Assembly: GCA_963691705.1 (NCBI GenBank)
Contig: OY829545.1
Location: forward strand, 34,273,475 to 34,337,474
Reading direction: 5' to 3'
Source: Viola odorata
Taxonomy: Eukaryota > Streptophyta > Magnoliopsida > Malpighiales > Violaceae
DNA: 64,000 bases
Position numbers and translations under genes: made by a program. This document shows positions 22,456-34,835 of the stretch, piece after piece. Under the pieces are notes generated by a model. It saw nothing but the letters and a program-made list of their open reading frames with translations. It did no database searches and was not told the DNA's origin. How positions within the stretch are numbered: the first letter of the stretch is position 1; each line of letters starts with the position of its first letter.

Positions 22456-25370
22456 TGCGATGCATCATTCGTAGTGTGACATGGTATAAAATGAGCCATT
22501 TTTGAAAAGCGATCAACTACTACAAAGAGTGAATCCTTGCCTCGTTTGGAACGAGGCAAACCAACTACGAAATCCATAGATAAATCACACCACGGATGCG
22601 ATGGAACAGGTAGAGGCATATAAAGACCATGATTAAGGCATTTAGATTTAGCACGTTTACAAGTAAGGCAAGCTGCCACAAAATTAGTAACTTGTTTCTT
22701 CATGTGTGGCCAAAAGAAATGCTCTTTAAGTGTGCTAATCGTCTTTTCTACGCCAAAGTGGCCCATTAGACCACCACCATGTGCTTCTTTAACAAGCAAT
22801 TCACGTGTGCTACATGTAGGAATACATAATCGACCTTTGCGAAACAGAAACGAATCATGTAACACAAAAATGTCATGCGCACCATTAACACAAGCTAGAA
22901 ATGCATCTTTAAAATCCGCATCATCAGCATACAAAGAGGTGATATGCATAAAGCCTAAAAGGCGTGAATGAAGTGATGTAAGGAGGGCATACCGTCGGGA
23001 CAACGCATCTGCCACGATGTTGTCCTTACCCTTCAAGTATTTGATGTGGTATGGGAACCTCTCGATAAACTCCATCCAAGCTGCATGGCGTTTGTTGAGC
23101 TTTCCTTGTCCCTTCAAGTACTTGAGGCTCAGGTGGTCCGTATGCACTACAAATTCTTTGGGAAGCAAGTAGTGTTCCCACACATTGAGTGCACACACAA
23201 GGGCATATAACTCTCGGTCATATGTGCAATAATTCAGCTGCGCACCCTTCAATTTTTCGCTAAAGAAAGCCACCGGTTTCTTCTCTTGGACTAAAACAGC
23301 CCCAATACCGATGCCACTTGCATCACACTCTACTTCGAATGTTTTGTCGAAGTTGGGTAGGATTAGGACAGGGTTGGAGGACAGCCTGTCCTTGAGAGTG
23401 TTGAAAGCTAACTCATGCTCTTCACCCCAAATGAAAGGGACATTCTTCTTGGTGAGAGCATTAAGGGGGGCTGCAATGGAGGAGAAGTCCTTTACAAAGC
23501 GACGGTAGAAACCAGCCAGCCCGTGGAAGGAGCGGACGTCTCCTACATTGGTTGGGGTAGGCCATTCAGCAATGGCCTTGATCTTCTCATTGTCCACTTT
23601 TAGGCCTTGAGTACCTATAATGAAACCAAGGAAGTGGACTTCCTCTAAACAGAATTCGCATTTGGATAACTTCGCGAAGAGTTTGTGCTTGCGAAGGGTG
23701 AGAAAAATCTGTTTCAAGTGCTCCAAGTGGAGTTGTGGTGATGTGCTATAAACCAATATGTCATCAAAATAAACAACTACAAATTTCCCTATAAAAGGTC
23801 TAAGCACATGGTTCATTGAGCGCATAAAGGTGCTAGGAGCATTAGTGAGCCCAAATGGCATAACTAGCCATTCATAAAGACCAAACTTGGTTTTAAAGGC
23901 TGTTTTCCATTCATCTCCTTTATACATCCTAATTTGGTGATAACCACTCACTAAATCAATTTTGGAGAACACTTTAGCACTACTTAACTCATCCAGCATG
24001 TCATCCAAACGAGGAATGGGATGCGAATACTTTACCATGATCTTATTCACCGAACGGCAATCCATGCACATGCGCCAACTACCATCCTTCTTTGGCACGA
24101 GGACCACCGGGACAGCACAAGGAGAAAGGCTCTCCCTAACGAATCCTTTGTCAAGAAGCGCCTCAACTTGATCTTGCAATTCTTGCGTTTCCTTTGGGTT
24201 ACAACGATACGCTGGGCGGTTTGGTAGTGTTGATCCAGGCAAGAAGTCAATTCGGTGCTCTATTCCACGTACAGGGGGGAGTCCCTTGGGTATTTCATCC
24301 GGAAAAACATCCTTGAAATCTAGCAAAAGAGGAGACAAACAACTAGGAAAAGAGGGGTTAGGGTTGGTAACCACAAGTGCGTGTTCCTTAAATCTGATAA
24401 GTATGCAAGGCTGGCGTATGATTAAAGCATGCCTTACATCTCTACCCTTAGCTATTAGACACACCTTGCTGTCCACTTTTACACCCTTTGGAATCTCACC
24501 CGCTTGCTTACTGTTTTCAAGCGATGTATTGCCACTCAACCCTCTCTCGTAGCTCACCTTTTTCTCTCCACTCAAGGCATGCTCATTTTTTTCATGCCCG
24601 CTGTTTTGCACTCTCTCATTTTTTACTTTCTTCACTCCACTCCATTCCGCTTGCTTTCCAAGTGAAGATGTTATCTCAAACGTGGCAGCAGCCTTTTCCA
24701 ACTTCAATTGATCCTCGTAAACTTGATTAGGAGGAAGGGGCGGTAGTAGGAACTTGCTGCCATTGTGTTCTAACTTGTATGTGTTGTACAACTCGTCATG
24801 AAGGGCCTTCTTATCGAATTGCCACGGTCTGCCAAGGAGAAGGTGGCTAGAGTGCATTGGTGCGACATCACATAGGCGTTCGTCCACATACTTGCCGATT
24901 TGGAGGGGAACTAGAACTTGGCTCTTGACTCTAACCGAGTTGCCATCATTGAACCAATTCAACACATAGGGCCGCGGGTGTTTGGAGGTGGTGAGGCCTA
25001 AGGAATGCACTAGGAGAGTGCTGGCCACATCCGTACAACTTCCGTTGTCCACAATAATGGAAACTACCATTCCATTGGAAATTCCGCGGGTGTGAAACAA
25101 GTTCTCCCTTTGTTCCATCATCGTGTCACTGTCCTTTGCTGCCATGCTCAAACTACGGCGAACAACTAAGCAATTGGGGACTTCTAACATGTCATACTCA
25201 TCTTGGTCTATCGGTGCATCCTCGTGATCAGTCCATTCATGGCCGAGAGGAGGTGATGCATCATCATCGTCCTCACTTTCTGCTGCCCCCCCCCCCCCTC
25301 GCGGATCATCACCACCCGTCGATTGGGGCATTCGGCCCTCATATGGCCTTTCCCTCCACACTTGAAACAC
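22392..25370 (-). pseudogene. Pol of the CRM-like element: protease, RT, RNase H, integrase N-terminal half
   Basis: 992 open codons; real pol sequence begins after the poly-C run. In order: protease ([11 protein letters not shown]), RT ([43 protein letters not shown]), RNase H ([41 protein letters not shown]), integrase zinc finger ([24 protein letters not shown]) and the first catalytic Asp ([20 protein letters not shown]). All key residues seen are present. A small indel near 22440 shifts the frame before the second catalytic Asp. Confidence 0.92.
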
Positions 25371-25603
25371 TCAATGTTTCGGGCAGGGGTTCTAGGTGTG
25401 GAGGTAGTGTTTGATGTTTGTTTCGGGTTGGTGTATGGCTTGGATGGTGTGTGAGTTTTGGGGCTGTCCGTGGCAGGTGTAGAGGTCTGCCATGGCTTTT
25501 GTGTGGTCGAGGTAGATGACTGCCAAGGTTTTTGAGTGGTGGAGGGAGAAGTGTATGAGGATTTAGGTTTAGAACTTACTTGTTTCTCAATTTTCAAGGC
25601 CAA
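25208..25603 (-). pseudogene. Gag C-terminus with CCHC zinc knuckle
   Basis: Starts KIEKQVSS after the frameshift. Ser/Thr/Pro-rich repeats of the TQKPWQ(S/T)ST kind at residues 20-45, then [14 protein letters not shown], a perfect CX2CX4HX4C nucleic-acid-binding knuckle. The frame is lost again at a 13-C run (25286-25298; G on this strand); pol continues in another frame. Confidence 0.85.
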
Positions 25604-26826
25604 ATGAAATAATGATGGAACTCAAGCTGATATGAAATTTCCTTGTGTAGACCCGCTATAAACCGTGCCATGGTTGCCTCTTCACTCTCATTCGTGCTTG
25701 CCCGCATCAAACATGTCAACATTTCATGATAATATTCACTCACGGTACGTGGCCCTTGATACAACCGTTGGAGGCGCTGGTGTAATTCGCGGATATAGTG
25801 TGGAGGCACAAAACGACGCCTCATCTCAGCTCTCAATTCTTCCCAAGATGCAATGGGTGGTGTGCCCGCAACTCGTTTGAGCAAATAAAGGCGATCCCAC
25901 CATTGTATTGCCACATCCGTGAACCCCACAATGGCCAACTTAACTTTCTTTGTCTCGGAGTAATTGTAGCAAGCAAACAGCCGGTCCACTTTGTTTTCCC
26001 ACTCATTGAAGGCATCCGGGTCATCTTTACCTTCGAAGGGGGGAATGGAAAGTTTGATACTCGAGAGGTTGCTATCCACTCTCTCCTCGTTGTTTTGGTT
26101 ACCCCGCTGCTCAAATGCTTCATCATAGTCGTATCGCCGAGCATTGTGTGCGTGCTCATAGGGCGGCGGAGAGGGGGGCCTAGGTCTGTCCACGTGAGGT
26201 GGTACATAGGCATTTGCTAGGTGTAAAGGGATATCTAGGTGATTGATGTGTGGCTGCTGTCTAGGAGGATTTGGTGGTGCGGCTGGTAGGGTGTTGTGTG
26301 GGGGTGGTGGCGGTGTTTGTGTTGGTGGCTGCCTTACATCTTGGTGGGAGGTGTGTGTGAAGGTAGCCTGGATGTGTGGTGATGGCGGCTGCCTTGTGTC
26401 ATGGGGGTTGGTATGCGCGTGTCCTTGTGGGAACGCATAGTAATCGACGCTTGTAGGATCAGTGGGGCGTGTATGTTGGTAGTATTGCGCCGTTGGCGGG
26501 AGATTTTGGGGTTGGTAATTGGGAGGTGGGTGCTGATTTGTAAGTGTGGGCTGTGTGGGGGGTGGTGTTTGTGTTGGCTGTGCGGTGGGGGCTAGTTGTG
26601 AGGGAGTAGGGTTTGCCCTTTGCGCCGATAAGGCAGCAATGGCAGCCAAGATGTTCTTTGTGTCTTGGTGTTGCTGTGCTCTAAAGTCTTGCAAATCAGC
26701 AACATGCTGTCTAGTTTCTTGCATTTGAACCGCGAGAGTCGCCATTGCTGGATTTAGAGTAGAGGAGTCCCTCGAACTAGCATTCGAGTGTGTGTCTCGG
26801 TGAGACATAGTTAATGGTACCTGCAA
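25594..26826 (-). pseudogene. Gag of the CRM-like element, capsid part
   Basis: 410 codons from ATG 26826. Residues 1-60 are coiled-coil-like, 60-230 a Pro/Thr/His/Gln-rich linker, about 250-405 the capsid domain (LSIPPFEGKDDPDAFNEWEN, WWDRLYLLKR, MRRRFVPPHYIRELHQRLQR, MARFIAGLHKEISYQLEFHH). A frameshift just after EFHHYF (about 25605) stops it; the next frame, at 25603, goes on to the zinc knuckle. An intact element would read through into pol as one polyprotein. Confidence 0.85.
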
Positions 26827-28284
26827 AAAGACACAAACACAATTGAAAAATAATAAGGGTTAGTCCCTCCCTTACGTGTGTCACTCGTGTTTCACACTAC
26901 GCTCTAATACGCTCACAATCTCACCCACTCAATCTTCACTCAAGAACCCACAATTCAACCAGCAATGACTCTAAGACTCAAGGCTAGGACGAGGATTTCA
27001 AGGAAACTAAGGTAGAATGAAAGGTGAGGAAACCGAAATAGTGTTCAAAGAAAATTGCTTGAGTTTGAACACTACTTAGGCTAGAGTAGAAATTGTTGTA
27101 GGAAACAAGCGAAGAAAATTCAAGGACACAAAAGAAAGCAAGCTCAAAGAACAAACTCAAGGAGAAAGGAGAGACGGGAATAAGAGCTTGAAATTTTCAC
27201 AAGTTGCTGCCAAAATGAAGAACACTTGATAAATGCACACTTTAACTTGAAATAAAATGCTTCAAATGCACACATACATTTTGCCTCTTGCTTTGACTTA
27301 CTAGTCTTCTTCTTTTTTTTGATGTGAGGGATTTAATTAGCTCTTTTGATCCCTTCTTTTTCTCTTTTTTTTTTTTTTACGTAGGGATGTCTTTTACTTT
27401 TTTGATCCCTTTCTTTGCTGTTTTTCTTTTGTAAGTGCAAGAGAGCTACAATCAATGTATAATGTGAGTTTTGATAATTGAAGTGGGAGGCAAATGATTT
27501 TGCAAGTTAAAAATAAAATTTCACGAATTGATGAAATTTTTTGCTAACGTGCACCGACTTTTTCCACTAAAATAAACCAGTATTTTGAAGTTAAAATGGA
27601 CCCAAATTTTTTGCTAAAATGCACCCAAGTTTTGGCTAACATACACCCCAAAGTTGACACTAAAATGCACCACACTTTTCGCTAATGTGCACCAAGGTGT
27701 GTGACAAGGAGCTTATGCAACGTGTATGACAAGCAAATGGTGAGTTAAGGAAGCTGAACTAGGGCCGGCTGTGTGGAAGAAGGGTGCTGATCAAGTTGAG
27801 AGATACTAGGCTGAAAAATAGGGAGGTGTGGCCGAATAGGAAGAGAGTGCGAAAAGTAGGAGACTTGGCTCAAATAAAATCAGTCCACATGACTCTCATG
27901 GCCACCATAGGAAGCTCCAATATATTCAGCAACAAATATTGTCAAGAAGATGAATATTTCAGTCACAAAGATCACAATAAACACAAATCAAATTAGGTCA
28001 AGTGTTTGTGCAAGATCAAATCACTAGAATACGAATTTTTTGACCTAAAATCAGAAATGATTTGGATTGACAAACGAATGATTCCCACGGTTAGAAACAA
28101 TGTTTCAACCGTGGATATGGAAGGAATTTGTGTTTGAACCGTAGGAAATGGAGGAAAACAAGATATTTCAGTTTAGGGGAATGGTGGTGAAATTTGCTCA
28201 AGAACAGAAAAATTTTCAGCCGATTGAACGGTGAAGATGGTGAAGTTTACCAACCTAGAGGCAGTCTTGAGCTCCGCTACCACT
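26827..28284 (-). other. Untranslated leader of the CRM-like element
   Basis: 1.46 kb between 5' LTR and gag start, without a gene. Begins (minus strand) with the primer binding site. Contains imperfect tandem units around TTTTTGCTAAAATGCACC at about 27535-27695 (five or six copies of about 25 bp) and T-tracts alternating with TTTTGATCCCTT at about 27300-27420. The 2207-4903 element carries a relative of this leader. Confidence 0.7.
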
Positions 28285-29094
28285 TGATAAGGCCCAAGCT
28301 CTGTTTGGAAGGAGTTTGGCCGAAGGAAACCTTGATGGAGCAGAATCTAGCCTCTTTGGGAGGTTGGCGTGTAGATGACGGATAGTTCTTCGGTTTTAAG
28401 ATGGATGAACGGATAATTTGAAGGGGAGATGGTTTAGATTGCAGCAGACATAAATGGAGGAAAAGGAATATGTATTGATGATAACAAAAGGAACTAATGT
28501 TCTTGACAAACCCCCTCACCTCTTGGATGAGTAACCTTGCCGAAAAGAACAAAGGATCTCTAAACAAATACAACCCTTTCACCTCTTGGATGAACAACCT
28601 GATTTGTCTAGATAGATAGGTGCTGGTATGAAGAACCCTAAGGTTTTAAGAACCCTAAATGCTGAATGATAAAAGTTGGTCCTTGAAGAAGATAACACAA
28701 AAACAAATACCAGTGTAGAAATGAGCCATTCTACACTTTAAATACTTAAGTTATTTACAAGGGGAAAATACCCCATTACCCTTGGACAAAGGGGCTTGCT
28801 GCCGGCCTTGGGAAACCTTGAAGATGGGCTTGATGGGCCTTGCCTTGACGTTCACCATGGCTAAGACTTAGCCGAACGCATTCATGGTTTGCTAGGGTTG
28901 GGCGCGCGCGCGCGCATGGCTTCGGAGGGTTAGGCGCGCTGTCCCTCATGGTATGTCCGAGCAAAGCATGAATGCATGTAGTCCATCTCTCCCTTGCTGC
29001 CAAGTCGCGCTCTTCGGTTCTAAGGCTCTTCAAGAGGGTGGCTGCTAAGGCTTTGCTCCGAGTGAAGTATCCGTGAGCATTGGTGCTCATATCA
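28285..29094 (-). repeat. 5' LTR of the CRM-like element
   Basis: 810 bp; differs from its partner by a few substitutions and by the length of a GC dinucleotide run (about 28902-28914). GTAAG duplication on its outer side. Confidence 0.92.
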
Positions 29095-29199
29095 GTAAGT
29101 AATCAAGATCTTAATTTTTCTCTTATATATGGGTTGTGTTCTTGTTGTGAAATTGATGATTGATGTACATATAGTAGGAATTCATGCGAAATATGTGTG

Positions 29200-29395
29200 A
29201 AACTAAATAACTGGTAAATTTAGGTGTTGTTGTAGGTCGGTGATGTAGGAAATGATTCTGGAAATTCTGAAAAAAATTCTATGAAGTTAATTACAGTTTA
29301 GTCCCTAGAGTTATAGAGATGGTGAAGTTTAGTCCTAAAATATTTAGCGTTTGCAGATTAGTCCCTATGATAGGATCAGTTTTGGGAATAATAAT
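29200..29395 (+). repeat. Diverged copy of the 19190-19400 repeat
   Basis: TAGGTGTTGTTGTAGGTCGG, GATGTAGGAAATGATT and TTTAGTCCTAAAA match in order the stretch at about 19195-19345. It may be a piece of a second Tekay-like LTR, or a tract shared with the CACTA element next to it. Confidence 0.55.
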
Positions 29396-29457
29396 AATTT
29401 ACTTTCAATCGAAGTTCTTTTTTATTTGAAAGCTGATATTTGGTGTTTTCATACATA

Positions 29458-29531
29458 AGTAGAAAGAAAATGATGAGGAGTGTGGTAGGAAGCTACAGGA
29501 ATTGCAAGCCGAGTTGATGAAGAATGGATGA
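29458..29531 (+). other. Possible last exon of a CACTA-encoded protein
   Basis: After an acceptor-like ACATAAGTAG, the frame KENDEECGRKLQELQAEL runs to TGA at 29529. It lies just inside a CACTA terminus, the place where such elements carry the end of their regulatory or transposase gene. Too short to identify. Confidence 0.3.
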
Positions 29532-29854
29532 GAGGTTTTTCTTCTTTTAATTAGAAAGTTGATGTAATGGCTTTAAATTTTATTTTATTCCCTGTACCAC
29601 TTTATTCTAATGTACGTACTTATTTACTTTCGATCGAAAGTTCCTAATTGTTATTAAGTCTTCATATGTACTCGTGGAAATTGTTTGTAAAATATTTTTT
29701 ATTTTATTTAAGAGAATTCTATTGAATGCTTGTAAAGTCATTTATTTTAATTACTCCTCAAATAATTTATTATTAATAAATATTAATTAATCAAATTAAA
29801 TAAAAATTCGTTACTAAATGTTGGATAATATTAAAAAATAAAAATTTTAAAATT

Positions 29855-30760
29855 CCGACAAAAAATCAGTCCGTCGGAAATTAAAAGATTTTCTACCGGA
29901 GCTCGGTCGAAAATATATCCCACTGGAAAAATATTTTCTGGAAGCCTTTTCAACCAAAAATCGGTCGGAAAACTTTTTGCGACGGAATGTTTTTCCGTCG
30001 GAAACTAAAATAATTTCGACCGAATCTTGGTCGGAAATATTTTCCAACCGGATAAAGTTTTGACCGAAATTCGGTCTGAAACATTTACTACCGGAAAATT
30101 TTCCATTGGAATTTTTTTTAACCGGGACAATTTTCGACCGAATTTCGGTCGGAAACATTTTGCAACGAAACGCGTTTGCTGCTATAGATGCACATTTTAG
30201 CCTCGATAGCTTCAAATTAGCTTGATATTTTCGACAATATCTCGGTTGAAAACATATAGCAACAAGGAGCTATGGCCGTAATAGTTTCAAAGTATTGTTG
30301 GGATAGCTTCAAATTATTATCGCCATAGCTTCAAAACATCTTGATAGTTTCGACGGACCCTCGGTCGGAAACATATAGCTACGAAGAATTGTGGCCGCAA
30401 TAGATTGAACGTATTATCAGGATAGTTTGAAATTATTGTCACCATACCTTCAAAATATGTTGACATTTTCGACGAATTGTCGGTCGAAACGTTTTGCAAC
30501 GGAAGTTTCGGTCGAAAAAATCTCAAATTTTCAACCGAATTACTCTGTCGAAACGTATTCCAGAAATCATATTTTTTTCTAATGGGTGTTCTTTTCGATG
30601 GTGTCTCCATAGCAATTCCGTCGCAAGGTTTTCTGACCAATTTTTTGGTCAAAAATCTAAGCCTTCTACGGACCGAATTGTGACGGAGCGTTTCTGATGG
30701 AATTCGGTCGAAATCACTCATTTTTTACGGAATTTCCCATTTTTTCAATTATTTGTAGTG
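29855..30760 (-). mobile_element. CACTA (En/Spm-like) element end with subterminal repeats
   Basis: The right edge reads, on the minus strand, CACTACAAATAATTG, the CACTA terminal signature, followed inward by dozens of short direct and inverted repeats of the GACCGAATTTCGGTCGGAAA type, the usual subterminal transposase-binding arrays. The opposite CACTA end was not found between 29.1 and 29.86 kb, so the element is truncated or lies further left. Flanking TGG at 30761-30763 may be one half of a 3-bp duplication. Confidence 0.7.
30228..30465 (+). repeat. Two tandem units of about 118 bp in the CACTA end
   Basis: Units 30228-30345 and 30346-30465 share AACATATAGC, TATGGCCG/GTGGCCGC, ATAG(C/T)TT(C/G)AAATTATT and TTCAAAA(C/T)AT in the same order; a partial third copy precedes them at about 30190-30227. 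Confidence 0.65.
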
Positions 30761-31675
30761 TGGCAAGAGTTTGAGGAGAAGATATTTCGGTGGAATATAA
30801 AAGAAGAGGGAGAGTGTGAAATTTGAAACTCATACATAATTTCAAACAATTTCAGGTAATAGGGGAAGGAGGGAAACAATTTAAAATTGATTTTTTGCCA
30901 AAAAGTTGCGCAGATTAGGGTTGAATTGGATGAAAATTTTGAAATAGAGATTTGGAGGAGAGAAGATGTTGAAGATAAAAAGAAAGGGAGAAGAAATAGT
31001 TGTGTTGGGGATTGAAATTCAAACCCAAAGCAGGCTTTCTTTTCGTTGTGTGGTGCGACCCACAGATAGAAACGAGATAGAAAATTGGGCTCGAACAATA
31101 ACAAATGGAGTTTCTTAATAGCCGTGATTCAAACCCAAACGTCAGTTATAAAAAATTTGAGGAAGTACATGACACTTTTATACATGAAGATAAACCACAA
31201 AAGATTGAGAGAAAAAAATAATATATGAAGATGGAGGATAATTAATTAAAAGAGGAGCCACGTTCCTTGACTTGAATTTTCTTGTAAAGTACTAAGATTT
31301 TTAAATAATTAGAGGAATATTATTATGGGATTATGAGTGTACGTGTGCTTTAAAATGTAATTTTGCCTTTTCATAAAGCTTTGTTTTGAACTTTCAACAA
31401 AGAATATGCTCCTATAATATTCTGTTTTATTTAAAAAGAAAAGCCGCACGTGCCGTTTCTACTTCATCCTGGGATGACTTCAGGAAAGATAAAATAATAG
31501 TACAGTGCACTGGTCGGTGGTGTCTACATAGAAAAAGGTCCCACAAAATCTTTCCTAATTTTCTTTTCCTCATTATTATGTATTATTATTATTATTATTA
31601 TTGTTGTTGTTTATTTGTGTAGTATTGATGCTTGTATAGAACCGCTTCTGTTAATATTACTTGCAACTGCAGCAA
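30761..31675. other. Non-coding interval with an ATT microsatellite
   Basis: AT-rich, no gene recognised. (ATT)n followed by GTT units at about 31577-31612. Confidence 0.5.
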
Positions 31676-32121
31676 ACAAAGTTTTAAAAACCGGACCGAT
31701 CCAATGATCGGATCGAAAAAATTATGATTCGAAATTTTTTTCGGTTTGGTTCAGCTATTTGATCGGACCTGCAATTGAACCGAAAAAAATTAGTTGACTC
31801 GGTAGGTTTTCACAAAATAGGCGACCCGGTCGACCCGGCTGGGTCGATGTCAAAACAAAACGACGTCGTTTTGTATTTTTTTTTATTTTTTTATTTTTTA
31901 ATTTTTTTTTAATTTTTTTTTTTCAATATGGAAAATTTGATGGGCCGGCCAATTACAGACATGGGCTGACCCATTATAGACACCGGTTCAATTATCTAAG
32001 ATTGAACGGTTCAATGTGTGAACTACCTAGAACAATCCAACGGGCCAATCCAGTTGAACCCCGATTGAACCCGGTTCAAATCGATCCAACGGGTCACTCC
32101 GGGTCGATTTTTAAAACTATG
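31676..32121. mobile_element. Short inverted-repeat element (MITE-like, 446 bp)
   Basis: Ends AGTTTTAAAAACCG and CGATTTTTAAAACT are inverted copies; GCAGCAA flanks it at 31669-31675 and 32122-32128, a plausible 7-bp duplication. The inside is rich in GGTTCAAT / GACCCGG phrases. The superfamily is not clear. Confidence 0.55.
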
Positions 32122-32376
32122 GCAGCAATAGTAGGATGAGCCGAGGATGGGCTGGGTCAAATTCCTAGGCTGGTTTTCTCAATACACACTGTATTAGTAT
32201 TAGTAAGTTAATTTCGATTTAGAATACAAAAATTAGATATACATCATCTTTTTCTTTTAAAAAAAAGCATAAGCTAAAATTAAACCAGAAATTATTTATA
32301 AAAAAAATAGATTCATACTAACAGCCCTTCCTTGTGATAGAAAAAGTTTTAATAAATTATTTTTTTAAAAAAAAAT

Positions 32377-33829
32377 TGATGGGTGTCGAATCCGTCAAAA
32401 ATAAATTTAAGTTACAACTTGTCACTAGGAACAAATAAATTGTAAATAGCAATAAGAGGCTCGATCCACAGGGAGCTATGGTATGACTTTTGTGAGAACT
32501 TGTAATGATTGAAATAACACTTGGGTGAAATCGGGGGGTTTTGTATTAAGACCAAAACGAGAAAGTAAATAAAACAAATAAATGTCTTGGCCAAGAATGA
32601 TGTTCTTGATCAAGATGGCAGATTCAGAAATAGAAATCAAATAGGAGAGAGATTCTTAGTAGAGGTTGGCAGCTATGAGACATGAGATGCAATCATCTAC
32701 GCATGGGTATTCATCTTCAATCTACAAAGTTACTATAGGATCAAGGTACGCTTATGATCCCTCCTTCCCTCCTGTATCAACACCACCTCAAGTATGCTTA
32801 GAGATGATGCCTAACCAACCAGCACCTTGCTGGTTAAAGGGTTTACTGAATTGGCTAATGAATGACTAGGGGAAGACAACTCTTGACTAGTATCTTCAGG
32901 CGTCAATCAGGATTGGATATAATTAACCTTTCTCCATACCGTTTCGTGGACATCCACTAACGCGTAGGTGTCTACTTCGATCCTCTTAGTCAATAATCCA
33001 TGGCTAAGAGAAATGATTGTTGTATTGTCTATTCAACACTAAATTGGCAAGATCTAATATCAAACAGAAACACGTTAAGAATAATTATGAAATTGATTAA
33101 ATGCAGATTCAAAGATTAGTAAGATCGGTTAGGTCTCATGCATACTCATGTTCATGCTTAAATGCCTCTACTAAGAAAGATGTACTTATCTACTCATGCT
33201 CATAATTGAAAAATAAAATAAAATAATGTATTGAAAAATATCAATCCTTCATTTCCGAAGGAGCAAAGCGTAGATGAAAAATGATGATCGAAATTCAGAG
33301 AGAGCATTCCCAACCAGTGATGGCTCTGTCGTTCCAATCCCTAAGGAAAGTATATAAATCCCTAGAAAATAGCTAATCAGCAAAATTAAAGGAAAATCAT
33401 ATCCTAATCAAATATAAATTGTATTTGAATTTCTCTCTTCTTCACAAAAAGATCTAATCAGATCAAAACAGTAGGACGCATCTTCAATCCGTCCGTGATT
33501 AACACTCTCAATCGTTAGGGTAGGAAAATCATCTGCCAGCGCCTTGTAATCCGCTATCTGCGCCGAAGATTTCTCCAAGTGAGGCTTGGCCAAGCAAGTC
33601 TGTCTTGGTCAAGAGAGATGCTCGCATCTAGTCTTGGTCAAGAATGCAGCCAAGAATCTACTTACTCAAAATCAGCCCAGAATCATGCCTAATTCTCCTC
33701 ATTTTTACTCCTTGCCTCTCCAAAGCCGTTTCCTGCAATAATCGAATGATTCACAGCAAAATCAATAGCATACTATTCGAAATTACAAGAGAATTAGTGA
33801 TAAAAACCACTACAATTTGAGCTCAATCA
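32377..33829 (-). repeat. Solo-LTR-like segment
   Basis: On the minus strand it starts TGATTGAGCTCAAATTG and ends GGATTCGACACCCATCA (TG...CA, TGAT/ATCA ends), contains TCCCTGTGGATCGAG and no coding domain. Length and ends suit an LTR, but the flanks (AAAAT and GATTC) do not match, so it may be truncated or a different repeat. Confidence 0.35.
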
Positions 33830-34514
33830 GATTCCTATTTTTTAGTTTTTTTTAAAACATTAGTAGGGTAACTTAATGATATTATGACGTGAAAAATACA
33901 AAGGAATTAGTTGGGTGAATAAAAAATAGGAGTAGTGACATTTTGGACTCTATACTCGATCGAAATTGCCATAATAAACCTCTAACGGAAAAAATGGTCA
34001 TAATAAACCCTCTACTCGCCGAAATTGACATTTTGGACCCTCCGTCAATACGTGGTAGTTAAGTGCTGACATAGATTTTTTTTTTGTTTTTTTTTCCTTC
34101 CGTAAGTATGTGTCATATGACACGTATTTAATTTAAAATATCGGTATGCCACGTCATATACATTTTTTTTAAAAAAAATTAAGGATGTTGGGCGGGTTAA
34201 TACACCCTCCGATTCCAAATCTTTGTCATTTTATTTTAGTTAATCGCATATCTTTTTGTTATTTTTATTGGTCCCAAATATAGTTCTAACTATTAAAAAA
34301 AAGTAACGGAGATAAATTCTGTTTATTTTGAATATTTTAATATATTTTCTTACAAAATTGACCCTCCCCTCTTATGACATGAAGAAAAAAATTGGAAAAA
34401 GTGTCAGACTGCTTCTTCCTTCTCTGTTCACTCTCCATCCTCCTTCGTCTTTCTCTATATACTTTTTTTTGCACATCTATTGATTATAATGTTCTATTTT
34501 TGTTGATTTTCCAG

Positions 34515-34835
34515 AAGAGGAAACCCAATTCCAATCTGGTCAAGAAAATATGACCAGCAAAATCAATCAGCAGAATCCAATTTCTTGGCAGAAAAAGTAC
34601 AAATCTTGGAATCTAATGGCAATCTATTCCATCTTTCTTGTTGTTGGTACTCTTGGGCAGATTATACTTTGACAAAGGTGGAAACAACAATTGGATGGCA
34701 ACTTTTGTTCAATTTGCAAGATTCCCATTCATGTTTCCCTTATATTTCATATTCTCACCAAAGAAGAATCCAAATCCAAATTCAAAATCAAACACTTTGG
34801 ATCCAAATCTGTTAGATCAGAGAGAACATTGGTGA
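34515..34835 (+). pseudogene. Captured purine permease (PUP) exon fragment
   Basis: Begins after a splice-acceptor-like TTGATTTTCCAG. Reads SWQKKYKSWNLMAIYSIF with a first membrane segment, then, after a 1-nt frameshift near 34660, GRLYFDKGGNNNWMATFVQF and ARFPFMFPLYFIFSP. The YFDKGGNxxWMATFVQ pattern is the hallmark N-terminal region of plant purine permeases (10-TM transporters of purines and cytokinins). Only about 100 residues are present and the match ends near 34818, where the second fragment starts. Not functional as a transporter. Confidence 0.65.

Larger units (their letters stand above)
20870..29094 (-). mobile_element. Nearly complete Ty3/gypsy element, probably CRM-type (8225 bp)
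   Basis: LTRs at 28285-29094 (5', 810 bp) and 20870-21677 (3', 808 bp) are almost identical. Ends are TGATATGAGC...GGCCTTATCA (minus strand), flanked by GTAAG at 20865-20869 and 29095-29099. Primer binding site TGGTAGCGGAGC (minus strand, about 28272-28283); polypurine tract GGGGAGGGGA beside the 3' LTR (21678-21687). Gag and pol are in order with three frameshifts (about 25600, 25290 and 22440). Lineage guess: no chromodomain, NPFKWGGDD-like tail, and pol ORF running into the 3' LTR, all recalling CRM chromoviruses. Confidence 0.93.

Noticed and set aside
25798..26728. Plus-strand ORFs rich in Gly/Cys/Trp
   Set aside because: Antisense shadows of the Pro/Gln-rich gag linker of the CRM-like element.
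30317..30721. 134-codon minus ORF
   Set aside because: Lies in CACTA subterminal repeats; no family features.
30745..31104. 119-codon minus ORF
   Set aside because: Low-complexity Ser/Phe/Leu-rich translation of AT-rich DNA starting in the CACTA terminus; no domain.
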